Shown: in pieces, positions 18,847 through 28,348 of the stretch
Position numbering within the stretch: the first letter of the stretch is position 1
Layout of the letters: every line of letters begins with the position of its first letter
Translations under genes and position numbers: made by a program
The notes under the pieces: model-generated
Told to the model about the DNA's origin: nothing
Database searches by the model: none
What the model saw: the letters and a program-made list of their open reading frames with translations, nothing else
Assembly: GCF_016632365.1 (NCBI RefSeq)
Contig: NZ_JAEPBH010000032.1
Span: forward strand, 645-54,652
Origin: Tenebrionibacter intestinalis
GTDB taxonomy: Bacteria > Pseudomonadota > Gammaproteobacteria > Enterobacterales > Enterobacteriaceae
DNA: 54,008 nucleotides
Direction: 5' to 3'

Positions 18847-19350
18847 ATGAAAACACTCCGTATTCCTGTCGCCGTACAGCAGGCCATTATGCGTAGCCTG
18901 CGCGGCAAGCTTATGCTCGCCTGCCAGCAACTTGAGCGAGACTACCCCGAACCTAAAATCACCTTTAACCAGCGCGGCTGCGCGGCCGGCACGGCCTGGC
19001 CGCACAATAATGAAATACGGCTAAACCCGATCCTGCTGATGGAAAATCAGCAGGCATTTATTGATGAAGTGGTGCCTCACGAACTGGCGCACCTGCTGGT
19101 ATGGCAACATTTTGGCCGCGTCGCGCCGCATGGCAAAGAGTGGAAATGGATGATGGAAACCGTACTGGGCGTTCCCGCCCGCAGAACCCATCGCTTCGCT
19201 ATGGACTCCCTGGCGCGTAAAACCTTTCCCTACCGCTGTAAATGCCAGGATCATCAGTTAACCGTGCGCCGCCATAATCGCGTGCAGCGCGGCGAGGCGG
19301 AATATCACTGCATTCATTGCGGCGCTTTGCTGATACCTCAAAGCATTTAG
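18847..19350 (+). CDS. sprT: SprT family zinc protein
   Basis: A 167-residue SprT-like protein. The zincin motif HELAH is at residues 78-82 with a following His in WQHFG, and a C-terminal zinc ribbon (CKCQDH ... CIHCG). The E. coli protein has 165 residues and starts MKTSRLPIAIQQA, so the internal ATG ([13 protein letters not shown]) is chosen rather than the earlier GTG of the open frame. The family resembles the protease domain of human SPRTN, but the bacterial function is poorly defined. It precedes endA in the same direction as in E. coli. Confidence 0.93.
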   Translation: MKTLRIPVAVQQAIMRSLRGKLMLACQQLERDYPEPKITFNQRGCAAGTAWPHNNEIRLNPILLMENQQAFIDEVVPHELAHLLVWQHFGRVAPHGKEWKWMMETVLGVPARRTHRFAMDSLARKTFPYRCKCQDHQLTVRRHNRVQRGEAEYHCIHCGALLIPQSI

Positions 19351-19449
19351 TAACACTTTTTAGAATCTTTACGATTTAATGGATTGAAAGGCGTTAAAAA
19401 ATACTTCAGTATCCGCGGCTCGCTTTTTCACGCAGACTGAAATACCACT

Positions 19450-20148
19450 ATGTATCGCAACGTCGTTTTCGCGGCCCTGGGGTTTTTATTTGCCGGCAAC
19501 AGCAACGGCGCCAGCTCGCTAGCTATTCACAACTTTACGCAGGCCAAAACCGCCAGCGCGAAAATTAATGCCGATGCGCCCGGCAGTTTTTACTGCGGCT
19601 GCAAAATCAACTGGCGAGGCAAAAAAGGAATACCCGATCTGGCCTCCTGTGGCTACCAGGTCAGAAAAAATGCACATCGCGCCGGACGTATTGAATGGGA
19701 ACACGTTGTCCCCGCCTGGACATTCGGCCATCAGCTACGGTGCTGGCAAAACGGCGGTCGCAAAGCATGTAAAAAAGATGCGCGCTTTCGCAAAATGGAA
19801 GCCGACCTTCACAATCTTCAGCCTGCTATCGGCGAAATCAACGGCGATCGCAACAATTTTATGTTCAGCCAGTGGAACGACGCAGGCGGGCAATACGGCA
19901 ATTGCGCGATGAAAATAGACTTCAAAGGTAAACGCGCCGAACCTCCCGCCGCCGCCCGCGGCGCCATCGCCCGCACCTGGCTTTACATGCGCGATACCTG
20001 GCAACTTAAACTTTCACGCCAGCAAACCCAACTGTTTCATGCCTGGAACAGGCGCTATCCTGTGTCCGCCTGGGAGTGTCAACGCGACAGGCGTATCGCG
20101 CAGCGTCAGGGCAACCACAATCCTTACGTGCAGCAGGCCTGTCGATAG
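19450..20148 (+). CDS. endA: periplasmic endonuclease I
   Basis: A 232-residue non-specific DNA endonuclease exported to the periplasm. The N terminus is a signal peptide (hydrophobic [10 protein letters not shown], cleavage probably near residue 20). The mature part has FYCGCKINW, the catalytic region [11 protein letters not shown] (EHV with the beta-beta-alpha metal fold), [19 protein letters not shown] and [12 protein letters not shown], all matching E. coli EndA. Length agrees with the family. It sits 100 bases after sprT and may share its transcript. Confidence 0.95.
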   Translation: MYRNVVFAALGFLFAGNSNGASSLAIHNFTQAKTASAKINADAPGSFYCGCKINWRGKKGIPDLASCGYQVRKNAHRAGRIEWEHVVPAWTFGHQLRCWQNGGRKACKKDARFRKMEADLHNLQPAIGEINGDRNNFMFSQWNDAGGQYGNCAMKIDFKGKRAEPPAAARGAIARTWLYMRDTWQLKLSRQQTQLFHAWNRRYPVSAWECQRDRRIAQRQGNHNPYVQQACR

Positions 20149-20458
20149 CCGGCCATCGGCGATAAACGCTGTCGCGCCGCGATCGCCACAGCCGGGAATT
20201 CGACCGCCTGTAACCGGTATAGCCTGAATTTCGCCGGGCCAGGCGGCCTGCAAGTCAGCCGTATATTTTCAGGTAATGACCAGGACGGGTAAAACGGCTA
20301 ACATACGCAAATATTCGCCGCTGCTTGCGCCCGCTATATAAGCCAGCGCGGCTGGCTTAACCGGAGCAAACCTTTATCTGCGCAAACGGGTATTCTCTGC
20401 CTGATGAAGGCGCTGGAGATAGCCGCACCGCGCCTTACCTAACCAGATCGGAATTGTT
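20149..20458. other. endA-rsmE intergenic region
   Basis: Contains a stem AAGCCAGC/GCTGGCTT at about 20340-20358, possibly the endA terminator although a T-run is lacking. Otherwise nothing coding is seen; the rsmE promoter should be here. Confidence 0.4.
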
Positions 20459-21190
20459 ATGCGTATTCCCCGCATTTATCACCCAGAGCGTCTTGGCGTC
20501 GGTGACGAAATCACGCTCGACGATGACGCCGCTAATCATGTCGGCCGCGTGCTGCGTATGAGCGCAGGCCAGTCATTGCAACTGTTTGACGGCAGCAACC
20601 AAATATTTACCGCCGGGATCGTAGCCGCAGATAAAAAAAGCGTACAGGTCAAAGTGTTGACATGCGCGCCGGAAAACCGGGAATCACCGCTGGATATCCA
20701 TCTTGGGCAGGTGATGTCGCGCGGCGAGAAGATGGAGTTTACTATTCAGAAATCTATTGAACTGGGCGTAAACACCATCACGCCGCTGCTCTCAGAGCGC
20801 TGCGGCGTTAGGCTCGATGCTGAACGCCTCGATAAAAAGCTGCAGCAGTGGCGTAAAATCGCTATCGCCGCCTGCGAACAATGCGGCCGCAACCGTATCC
20901 CGACGATCCGCCCGGCAATGGCGCTGGACACTTGGTGCGCCGAGGCGGAGGATGGGCTGAAACTCAATCTACATCCCCGCGCCAGCCACAGTATTAATAC
21001 GCTGCCGCAACCGGTCAAACGGGTTCGGCTGCTGATAGGTCCGGAAGGGGGGCTGTCGGCGCAGGAAATTACCCGCACGGCAACCCACGGTTTTACCGAT
21101 ATTTTGCTGGGGCCGCGCGTACTGCGTACAGAAACCACTGCGCTCACCGCCATCACTGCGCTACAGGTGCGGTTTGGCGATTTGGGTTGA
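20459..21190 (+). CDS. rsmE: 16S rRNA m3U1498 methyltransferase
   Basis: A 243-residue SPOUT methyltransferase that methylates N3 of U1498 in 16S rRNA. N-terminal PUA-like domain starts [34 protein letters not shown]; the C-terminal knotted SAM site shows [13 protein letters not shown] and [17 protein letters not shown]. Same length as E. coli RsmE. The gene ends 11 bases before the gshB ATG, forming a two-gene unit. Confidence 0.96.
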   Translation: MRIPRIYHPERLGVGDEITLDDDAANHVGRVLRMSAGQSLQLFDGSNQIFTAGIVAADKKSVQVKVLTCAPENRESPLDIHLGQVMSRGEKMEFTIQKSIELGVNTITPLLSERCGVRLDAERLDKKLQQWRKIAIAACEQCGRNRIPTIRPAMALDTWCAEAEDGLKLNLHPRASHSINTLPQPVKRVRLLIGPEGGLSAQEITRTATHGFTDILLGPRVLRTETTALTAITALQVRFGDLG

Positions 21191-21201
21191 AGGAGAAAAG
21201 A

Positions 21202-22149
21202 ATGATCAAGCTCGGTATTGTGATGGATCCTATTGCATCCATCAACATTAAAAAAGACTCCAGTTTCGCCATGCTACTCGAAGCGCAACGCCGCGGCTAT
21301 GCGCTGCACTATATGGAAATGTCGGATCTTTATCTCATCAACGGCGAGGCTCGCGCTCGCACGCGGACATTGAGCGTGGAGCAGAATAACGATAGCTGGT
21401 ATGCCTTCAACAGCGAGCAGGATCTGGCGCTGGCGGATCTCGACGTAATTTTGATGCGTAAAGATCCGCCGTTCGACACGGAATACATTTACGCAACCTA
21501 TATCCTTGAGCGCGCAGAAGAAAAAGGCACGCTGATTGTCAACAAACCGCAAAGCCTGCGTGACTGTAACGAGAAACTTTATACCGCCTGGTTTGCCGAA
21601 CTGACCCCGCAAACGCTGGTGACCCGTAGCAAAGCGCAGTTGAAAGCCTTCAGAGAAAAACACGGCGATATCATTATAAAACCGCTGGACGGCATGGGCG
21701 GCGCATCCATTTTCCGCGTAAAACAGGACGATCCCAACCTGCCCGTTATCGCAGAAACGCTGACGCAGCACGGCACGCGCTACTGCATGGCGCAAAACTA
21801 CCTGCCGGCGATTAAAGATGGCGACAAACGCGTGCTGGTCGTTGATGGCGAACCGGTGCCTTACTGCCTGGCGCGGATCCCACAGGGCGGCGAAACGCGC
21901 GGTAACCTGGCGGCCGGCGGTCGCGGCGAACCGCGCGCGCTCAGCGAAAGCGACTGGGCCATTGCCCGCCGCGTCGCGCCAACGCTCAAAGAAAAAGGGC
22001 TCATTTTTGTCGGCCTTGATATCATTGGCGATCGTCTGACCGAAGTGAACGTCACCAGCCCTACTTGCGTGCGTGAAATTGAGGCTCAATTCCCGGTTTC
22101 GATCACGGGTATGTTGATGGACGCTATCGAAAAGCGTCTGGCGAAATAA
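21202..22149 (+). CDS. gshB: glutathione synthetase
   Basis: A 315-residue ATP-grasp enzyme that adds glycine to gamma-glutamylcysteine. Family marks: MIKLGIVMDPIASINIKKDS start, KPLDGMGGASIFRV ATP-binding loop, GGETRGNLAAGGRGEPR, and the metal motif TEVNVTSPTCVREIE. The ATG has GGAG six bases upstream; the open frame runs five codons further up, but those overlap rsmE. Length matches E. coli. Confidence 0.97.
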   Translation: MIKLGIVMDPIASINIKKDSSFAMLLEAQRRGYALHYMEMSDLYLINGEARARTRTLSVEQNNDSWYAFNSEQDLALADLDVILMRKDPPFDTEYIYATYILERAEEKGTLIVNKPQSLRDCNEKLYTAWFAELTPQTLVTRSKAQLKAFREKHGDIIIKPLDGMGGASIFRVKQDDPNLPVIAETLTQHGTRYCMAQNYLPAIKDGDKRVLVVDGEPVPYCLARIPQGGETRGNLAAGGRGEPRALSESDWAIARRVAPTLKEKGLIFVGLDIIGDRLTEVNVTSPTCVREIEAQFPVSITGMLMDAIEKRLAK

Positions 22150-22248
22150 TATACTGCCGATCGGCGAACGCGCGAATAAGCGTAAAGTATTTCGCCTACA
22201 GCGCCGCAGCGCCAGGATTTGGCTGCTGCGCATTCACTCAATACACTG

Positions 22249-22280
22249 AACGCCAGGCGCCGTCCCGCGCGGCGTTTTTT
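22249..22280 (+). terminator. terminator of gshB
   Basis: Stem AACGCC/GGCGTT with a GC-rich, partly self-pairing loop, followed by a T-run, about 100 bases after the gshB stop. Confidence 0.65.
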
Positions 22281-22302
22281 ACCGGGATACTGATTTCTGA
22301 TA

Positions 22303-22866
22303 ATGAATTTACAGCACCATTTTCTTATTGCCATGCCTTCATTGCGGGACCCGCTATTCCGGCGCTCGGTTGTCTATATCTGCGAACACAACAGCGAAGG
22401 GGCGATGGGGCTTATTATAAATAAGCCGCTGGATATATTGACTATTGAAAGCGTGCTGGAAAAGCTCAGGATCCAACCAGACAGCCGCGACGAAACGATT
22501 CGTCTCGACAAACCGGTATTTATCGGCGGGCCGCTGGCAGAAGATCGCGGCTTTATTCTCCACAGCCCGCCGGATACGTTCGACTCCAGCATTCGCATCT
22601 GCGACGACACCATTATTACTACCTCACGCGACGTTCTGGAAACGCTCGGCACGCCAAAGCAGCCTGCAAACGTTATGGTGGCGCTGGGCTACGCGTCCTG
22701 GTCGGCGGGGCAACTGGAACAGGAGCTATTGGACAACGCCTGGCTTACCACACCGGCAGATCTAAATATCCTCTTTCGAACCCCCGTGCCAGAGCGCTGG
22801 CGCGAAGCCGCAAAGCTCCTCGGCGTAGATATTTTCGCCGTTTCAGACCAGGCGGGGCACGCATAA
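22303..22866 (+). CDS. yqgE: YqgE/AlgH family protein
   Basis: A 187-residue protein of the UPF0301 (AlgH) family. The family N terminus [25 protein letters not shown] and [13 protein letters not shown] are present, and the whole sequence follows E. coli YqgE. Function is not established; the fold is known but no activity is agreed. Its stop overlaps the ruvX start by one base (TAATG), so it is coupled to ruvX, as in most gamma-proteobacteria. Confidence 0.95.
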   Translation: MNLQHHFLIAMPSLRDPLFRRSVVYICEHNSEGAMGLIINKPLDILTIESVLEKLRIQPDSRDETIRLDKPVFIGGPLAEDRGFILHSPPDTFDSSIRICDDTIITTSRDVLETLGTPKQPANVMVALGYASWSAGQLEQELLDNAWLTTPADLNILFRTPVPERWREAAKLLGVDIFAVSDQAGHA

Positions 22867-23285
22867 TGGCGACGGGAACACTGCTGGCGTTTGATTTCGG
22901 CACCAAAAGCATTGGCGTGGCCGTGGGGCAATATATTACCGGCACGGCGCGCCCCTTAAGCGCGCTGAAAGCGCAGGACGGCACGCCAGACTGGGAAAAG
23001 CTGGCACGCCTGCTTCAGGAGTGGCAGCCGGAAAAAGTCATTGTCGGGCTGCCGTTGAATATGGACGGCACCGAACAACCGCTGACCGCCCGCGCACGCA
23101 AATTCGCCAACCGCATACACGGGCGCTTTGGCGTTGCGGTATCGCTACAGGATGAACGCCTGAGCACCGTTGAGGCGCGGGCTGACCTGTTCAGCCGCGG
23201 CGGCTTTCGCGCGCTGGATAAAGGCAGCATCGACTCCGCGTCTGCTGTAGTGATTCTCGAAAGCTGGTTTGAAGCCCACCCCTGA
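22866..23285 (+). CDS. ruvX: YqgF/RuvX Holliday-junction resolvase-like nuclease
   Basis: A 139-residue RNase H-fold protein: [17 protein letters not shown] carries the first acidic catalytic residue, [10 protein letters not shown] the conserved strand, [11 protein letters not shown] the glutamate, and [12 protein letters not shown] the final aspartate. The family acts on 16S rRNA 5'-end maturation and was proposed to resolve Holliday junctions. Starts at the ATG overlapping the yqgE stop. Confidence 0.95.
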   Translation: MATGTLLAFDFGTKSIGVAVGQYITGTARPLSALKAQDGTPDWEKLARLLQEWQPEKVIVGLPLNMDGTEQPLTARARKFANRIHGRFGVAVSLQDERLSTVEARADLFSRGGFRALDKGSIDSASAVVILESWFEAHP

Positions 23286-23494
23286 ACGGATATCGAAACC
23301 TGTGTTAACAGATATCCCGCATATTACATTTTCCAGGCGAACAAGCGCGCCCTGGCTTCGCGCCACGCCGGCATTGCTGGCGCTGTGGCGTTTATTAACC
23401 CCCCTTAAAAAATATTACGCCTTATTACTCCGTTCGCCGCGTATGCGCAAGCGCCAGGGCCGGCAAGACCGTCGTCAAAAGCAGGTCAGGCGTA

Positions 23495-24460
23495 TCAGGC
23501 AGAACCCGCCGCTTCGCTGACCCACCCCTGCCGCCTGCGCTGCTCCAGGCTTTGTAAAAACGTCTGCATGCCGCTTTGCTGCCCGGTTTGCATAATACCG
23601 GGTAACTGATGCAGCTTACCCTCGCGAATCAGGTTTGCCGCTGCTGGCGTGTTTATCATCAGCTCATACAGCGCCACCCGCCCACCATCGCGCGCTGCCA
23701 CAAGCTTTTGCGCCAGCACCGCCCGCAGGCTGCCCGCCAGTTGAGAGCGTACGCGGTTTTGCTCCCCGGCCGGGAAACCATCCAGCAGCCGCTCCACCGC
23801 CTGCGGCGCCCCGCGCGTATGCAGCGTAGCAAGCACCAGGTGACCGGTTTCAGCGGCGGTAAGCGCCAGGCGAATCGTCTCTTCATCACGCAGTTCGCCC
23901 AGTAAGATAACATCCGGATCTTCACGCAGCGCGGCGCGCAGCCCAGCGCTGAAGCTGGCGCAGTGGCTGCCTGCCTCACGCTGCTGCACCAGGCTGTTAC
24001 GCGAATGATGAATAAATTCAATCGGATCTTCCAGCGTCAGGATATGGCGCGCGTGGCGGCGGTTAATAAAATCCACCATCGCGGCAAGGGTTGTGGATTT
24101 ACCGCTGCCGGTCGCCCCGGCGACCAGCATCAACCCGCCGCAGCTTTCCAGCAGCGCGGCGACCGGCGTGGGCGCGTCAAGCCGCTCAAGCTGCGGCACA
24201 CAGTCCGGCAACAGCCGCAGCGCCAGCGATATGCCGCCGTGCCGGCGAAACGCGTTCGCCCGCAGGCGTCGGCCATCTTTGAGCGTTACGGCAAAATCAA
24301 GCTGCCCGCAGCTATCGAACTGCGTCTTCTGTACCGGGCTAAGCCAGGCGTGGAGCAACCCTTCCGGCTCAGGCGCGCCGCCCGGAACTGGCTCAAGCCT
24401 TCCCAGCCTGCGCCAACGCGCAGGTTCGCGGGTACACAGGTGTAGATCCGAGGCATTATG
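23495..24460 (-). pseudogene. yggR: yggR (PilT-like ATPase), 3' part, split by the mobile element
   Basis: About 320 codons of a type II/IV secretion-type ATPase resembling PilT: Walker A GATGSGKSTT, LEDPIEFIH, the Asp box with REDPDVILLGELRDEETIRLALTAAETGHLVLATLHT, and a C-terminal QSLEQRRRQG. It begins at NASDLHLC, which corresponds to E. coli YggR NVSDLHLC, about 15 residues in. The first residues are missing here and remain beside yggS at 35720-35764. The open frame continues 10 codons into the element and could start at TTG, but without a recognised ribosome site, so expression is doubtful. In E. coli yggR function is unknown. If translated it would lack only the first ~15 residues. Confidence 0.85.
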
Positions 24461-24581
24461 GAAGTTATACACACTAAAAATAAAAGACAATAAAGCCTTT
24501 TACATCAATAACTCAGGGATATCGAAAGGATTCAGTCAGCACTAAACCGCCAGCCTCATTTCTATACCCCCTTCCGCTATA

Positions 24582-25157
24582 TCAGTTCTCAATACTGCCA
24601 GTACTGGCAAGCATTTCTTTCTTCACGCGGAACACTGTAGCCCGACCGCAATCACACAACTTCGCGATCTCGTCGGGAGTGTTCTTCCCAGCCTGTAACA
24701 TATCGATAATTTTGCTATGAAGTTCCTTGTTCTTTTGCTTGCCCTTGTACTTCCGGGCTTCTTTGGCAAGAGCAATCCCCTCGTTGCGACGTGATGCGAT
24801 CATGCCTCGCTCAAATTCTGCAACGGCTCCCATCATGGTTAGGATTAGGCGGGATTGTGGGGAGTTGTCGAAGCTCATTGAGTTTGCAAGAAACTGAACA
24901 GTGATCCCACGCTCAACGAGATTATCAATCATCTCCAACAAATCGCGGGTATTACGTGCGAGGCGATCAATGGAATGCGTAATGAGGGTATCACCTTCAC
25001 GGAGGTGTGAAAGCAGGTTCAACAATTCAGGTCTTTCGCTGGTGGACTTACCTGATTCTTTCTCTGTAACGATTTTGTCACAAACAGGTCCCAGTACTGC
25101 CAACTGACGCTCAAGATTCTGATCCTTCGTTGAGACTCTCGCATAACCAAAAATCAT
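24582..25157 (-). CDS. small serine recombinase (resolvase/invertase)
   Basis: A 191-residue resolvase/DNA-invertase protein. Catalytic Ser9 is in YARVSTKDQ; SIDRLARNTRDLL and the long E helix (LILTMMGAVAEFERGMIASRRNEGI) are typical, and the C terminus has a short helix-turn-helix (TPDEIAKLCDCGRATVFRV). The chosen ATG has AGGA just upstream; the open frame extends ten codons further. Immediately before it lies a region of paired inverted repeats suited to be its res site. Such enzymes resolve cointegrates or invert segments; here it may keep a circular form of the element monomeric. It reads toward the left junction. Confidence 0.9.
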   Translation of the reverse strand: MIFGYARVSTKDQNLERQLAVLGPVCDKIVTEKESGKSTSERPELLNLLSHLREGDTLITHSIDRLARNTRDLLEMIDNLVERGITVQFLANSMSFDNSPQSRLILTMMGAVAEFERGMIASRRNEGIALAKEARKYKGKQKNKELHSKIIDMLQAGKNTPDEIAKLCDCGRATVFRVKKEMLASTGSIEN

Positions 25158-25179
25158 TTTCCTGCCCTCACTACCGATT

Positions 25180-25244
25180 AGTATCATTTGAATTAACTGA
25201 ATGATACAGCATCATTTAAATCCATTCAACATCTAAATGATACT
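25180..25244. promoter_or_regulatory. res-like inverted repeats upstream of the resolvase
   Basis: Two pairs of inverted repeats follow each other: GTATCATTT (25181-25189) with GAATGATAC (25199-25207), and GCATCATTTA (25209-25218) with TAAATGATAC (25234-25243). All four are versions of one half-site. Position directly ahead of the resolvase fits recombination and autoregulation sites of resolvases. Confidence 0.6.
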
Positions 25245-25628
25245 AAACGAGACGCAAAGGAGGAGTATCACAAGGGACTACCCAAAAGAGATTTTCAATC
25301 GTTCAAATTTTAGGCGATACCGAGTTAGTGAAAAGTTCGGTACTGAGATCTGAGAACACGGCATTTTGTCGGCGGGGTTGAACCTGATTAGGCGAACGAG
25401 ATTTTAAATCTGGCGGAAAAAAACTGACTGTACTTTTTCCTGAGTAAAAGATTACTTAAGGTTTTTTGCCAAAAATCAGGAGGGCAGGGATTTGATTATT
25501 TTTTGTACTAAAGGCGAGTACCTTAGCCACATTCTTAAACGCGAAGGCTGTTAAGGAGATTAAGATAGAAATGCATAGGTTACCCATTTGCGATAAAATC
25601 AGTCAAGATTGCTATTCCGAGGTTTCTT
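25245..25628. other. intergenic region between resolvase and HNH gene
   Basis: About 380 AT-rich bases with no supported gene; it should hold the promoter of the rightward HNH gene. Confidence 0.4.
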
Positions 25629-26435
25629 ATGGGTAAAATTTCCGAACGTTTGAGACATGCAAGAATTAGTGAGGGGCATTGCGTCATTTGCGGTTCATAT
25701 GGTCTATTGAGTAAGGATCATGTGCCACCTCGTTGTGCAACGACGATTCAACCAATGTTTCAAAAAACAGTGTCTGAGCATTATTCCTCTGATGAAATAA
25801 AACCAATAAATGCTCATGCCGGAGTGACATTTAAAACCATATGCAAGAATTGTAATGGCAACATACTTGGGAGTTTGGATCATGAGATCAAGGTTCCTAT
25901 CGAGAACTTCATAAATCTAATTAGGCAATATTTAGCTGGTGTTCATTTTTACGGAAATGTTATCTCTACGCCTTTCAATGCAGTACCTTTTTTGCGTGCA
26001 ATGGTGGGTCATCTGCTCGCAGCAACATCCGTAGAAATATGCAAAAATGCTCTTATGGATAGTGAGTATTACACGCCATTAAGAAAATTTGTTTTAGGAG
26101 AAAACAAAAAAATAGAAGATACTCATGACTTCTATTATTGGTTTTATCCTAACAGAACACAGATAACTGCTCAGCAAACTTCGTTTTTTAACGATGGTCA
26201 TCTTTGCCATTGTAGCTGTATGCACTTCTTTCCTATAGCTTTTTTAATTACATTTAAAAATGAAGGAACATATCCTGCACATGCATCAAAATTAACGGTT
26301 GATGACAAGAAATTATATTTTAATATGACCCAAGGAAATTTGGACTATGTAGCATTTCCTTTCACACCACTGAAAGGGAATCAAATGATGCTGATGACAG
26401 ATACTTTCACTTCAGCAAGTTACCCTCAGAAATAA
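25629..26435 (+). CDS. HNH-type nuclease-like protein
   Basis: A 268-residue protein with a zinc-finger HNH pattern in the first 80 residues: CVICG, then DHVPPRC, then CKNCNGNILGSLDHEI. The two Cys pairs and the DH motif resemble HNH endonucleases of the DHVPP kind that often stand alone in mobile elements. The rest (about 90-268) is helical with no recognised domain. It is the only rightward gene of the element, so it has its own promoter. A role in defence against foreign DNA is plausible from the surroundings but not shown. Confidence 0.65.
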   Translation: MGKISERLRHARISEGHCVICGSYGLLSKDHVPPRCATTIQPMFQKTVSEHYSSDEIKPINAHAGVTFKTICKNCNGNILGSLDHEIKVPIENFINLIRQYLAGVHFYGNVISTPFNAVPFLRAMVGHLLAATSVEICKNALMDSEYYTPLRKFVLGENKKIEDTHDFYYWFYPNRTQITAQQTSFFNDGHLCHCSCMHFFPIAFLITFKNEGTYPAHASKLTVDDKKLYFNMTQGNLDYVAFPFTPLKGNQMMLMTDTFTSASYPQK

Positions 26436-26528
26436 GCACCGCCTATAAAAACGCGAGTACTAATCATATTCAATATAAAATCATAAAGCACAAGGGAAAC
26501 GCTTGTGCCTTATATAAAACTTGTGATA

Positions 26529-27308
26529 TTAAATATCAGGAAGAACTTTTTTTATTTCCGCCTCTGCAGAATAGGGTAATCCACCACTTTCATACGCCTT
26601 AACTGAAGTTACTGTATTTTTTAACTTATTTACAGCGTCTTGCTTCCACTGAGGAGACCAGTAGGAACACTGGAGTTGCTCAACAGCAGAATAAAAATAG
26701 TCTTTGATATTATAACAAAAAAGAAAATACATACCTACTATTTTTTGCTCAAGCTCATACGACTCAAAAACATAGCCTGCATTTGCATTCCAATATTTCA
26801 ATATCCGTATTAATGGTTTTATAAAAAAATAATTATTTTTGTTTTTATCTGTTAGTTTACTATTAAAATCATTTGGATCAGTGCTTATCCATGATTCGAA
26901 ATTATTTGCTGGTGCTGGGATTTGATATCCGTAAAGCACATTATATATAGCAGGAACTAATTCAAATGTAATGTGATTTAGATTTAATCTTATAGTTGGG
27001 TGACTTTGCTTTCGTTCAGAAGCGGAATAATAAAGTTCAACGAAAGACTTTAATCGATTCAGATATGTTTGTGGTTGATGGCCAGAATTATGAAACACAA
27101 CCATATAATCAACATCAGATTTTGGATCGTATTTCCTTGGTAACATTGTATATCGAGTGTTAGAACCGAAAGTGAAATGTTCTATCACCACCGAACTATC
27201 AAAATAATATCCAAGCCTATTTTTAAGAGTGCTAATAGATGTTGTTATAGTACTATCTTTCAAAACGGCATTCTTCGCTACTGAATCTAAATATGACTGA
27301 ACGCTCAT
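26529..27308 (-). CDS. CD-NTase-like (SMODS) nucleotidyltransferase
   Basis: A 259-residue nucleotidyltransferase with the polymerase-beta fold signature: FTFGSNTRYT (GS at 48-49), SDVDYMVVF with acidic residues Asp65 and Asp67, and a third acid in ITFELVPAI (Glu116). The C-terminal half is an OAS-like helical domain (FIKPLIRILKYWNANAGYVFESYELEQKI). These features define the CD-NTase/SMODS group that makes nucleotide second messengers after phage infection. Its ATG overlaps the TAA of the SLATT gene by one base, so the two form a unit. No CD-NTase-associated protein such as Cap2 or Cap3 lies nearby. The product nucleotide cannot be predicted. Confidence 0.8.
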   Translation of the reverse strand: MSVQSYLDSVAKNAVLKDSTITTSISTLKNRLGYYFDSSVVIEHFTFGSNTRYTMLPRKYDPKSDVDYMVVFHNSGHQPQTYLNRLKSFVELYYSASERKQSHPTIRLNLNHITFELVPAIYNVLYGYQIPAPANNFESWISTDPNDFNSKLTDKNKNNYFFIKPLIRILKYWNANAGYVFESYELEQKIVGMYFLFCYNIKDYFYSAVEQLQCSYWSPQWKQDAVNKLKNTVTSVKAYESGGLPYSAEAEIKKVLPDI

Positions 27309-27814
27309 TATTTTTCCTTGTCGATAGAATATTGAGTAAAGCCTTTATTGACATCAGACTGAGTTTTTTCATAAGCCCATCGTGGTATAGTCGGTGAACT
27401 TATGTTTAGCTGATTTCTACGATCAGAAAAAACCTTTATTTTGTCTTTTAGCTCTTTATCCGGAATGTTAATTTCAATTAAATCAACCTCCCGAAAAAGA
27501 CGGACATCGTTTTTAAGATTGTTATACTCTCCTGCCGCTGACTTATGATGCCCTGCTCGTTTACTTGGATTTAGAGCGGTATTTATAGCAGTTAAGCATG
27601 TAAGTGCAAATGATATTACTATTGTAATAGTAGTCATATCTTTCAGAGCACTCAAACCTGCTATGGCAGACAAAATAGCTATAGGTATCCCAATGAATAA
27701 ATTGCATTTTTCCCAAGGTGAGGATGCATTATAATGAGATTTAGAAGAATAAAGAGCATCTTCCTCAATGCGTAAACATTCTTCTTTGATTTTTTCTATA
27801 AGTTGATTACTCAT
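27308..27814 (-). CDS. SLATT-domain membrane protein (putative effector)
   Basis: A 168-residue protein with two membrane helices (about 38-56 and 60-80), a charged amphipathic start, and a cytoplasmic tail beginning NPSKRAGHHKSAAGEYNNLKNDV, typical of SLATT domains, which accompany SMODS nucleotidyltransferases. They are predicted to open pores and kill or arrest the cell when signalled. The chosen ATG has AGG eight bases upstream; the open frame starts 12 codons earlier. It is the first gene of the pair. Confidence 0.8.
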   Translation of the reverse strand: MSNQLIEKIKEECLRIEEDALYSSKSHYNASSPWEKCNLFIGIPIAILSAIAGLSALKDMTTITIVISFALTCLTAINTALNPSKRAGHHKSAAGEYNNLKNDVRLFREVDLIEINIPDKELKDKIKVFSDRRNQLNISSPTIPRWAYEKTQSDVNKGFTQYSIDKEK

Positions 27815-27880
27815 ATCATACCTATGTACCGATTTATTCAGAAGAAGCAACAGCCCCTAAAAGGGGCTTCTGCATCGTGA

Positions 27881-28348
27881 CTACCAGCGAAGTTCCGATG
27901 TAGGCAAGAAAGTAACTGTAACAACCATATCTGCCATGTCATAGCGGATTTGCATTGTGATTGGGATGTGGAAATCTTCAACAGTGAATCGCTCAATCCT
28001 ACCGATTTCCTGCTTCATAATTACTCTCGGCGGAATACTATTTTCTGGTTCACCAAAGTTTTCATGAACCCAAATCCGAGACATGCTTTTCTTAAGAGGC
28101 GTTGGTAACTCGTTAGGGAATGTCCAATCACTCAAAGTATCATGTTGTATGCTTAATGTAATTTCTTTAAGTAAACGACCATCGCGTTTGAACGCTAAAA
28201 ACACGCCCTCTTTCGCCATATCAAGGCTAATTGTTGGTGAACCTGATGCTCCTTTGGGATCGCTTTTATAGGTTATCAATCCAGAATCAACCAAATCTTT
28301 ATAAGATTTACCTAAACTACGGATCAATGCTTCAACATTTACTGTCAT
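27881..28348 (-). CDS. probable immunity protein for the PAAR effector
   Basis: A 155-residue soluble protein directly downstream of the toxin gene, whose stop overlaps its ATG (TAATG). It resembles in style the DUF6392 proteins that accompany S-type-pyocin/PAAR toxins (SGSPTISLDMAKEGVFLAFKRD). No catalytic motif, signal peptide or membrane segment is seen. Small size, tight coupling and position support an immunity role by binding the nuclease domain; the exact family name is from memory and less sure. Confidence 0.7.
   Translation of the reverse strand: MTVNVEALIRSLGKSYKDLVDSGLITYKSDPKGASGSPTISLDMAKEGVFLAFKRDGRLLKEITLSIQHDTLSDWTFPNELPTPLKKSMSRIWVHENFGEPENSIPPRVIMKQEIGRIERFTVEDFHIPITMQIRYDMADMVVTVTFLPTSELRW

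Noticed and set aside
21274..22233. Leftward open frame of 319 codons across gshB
   Set aside because: Antisense shadow of gshB with Phe/Arg/His-rich composition.
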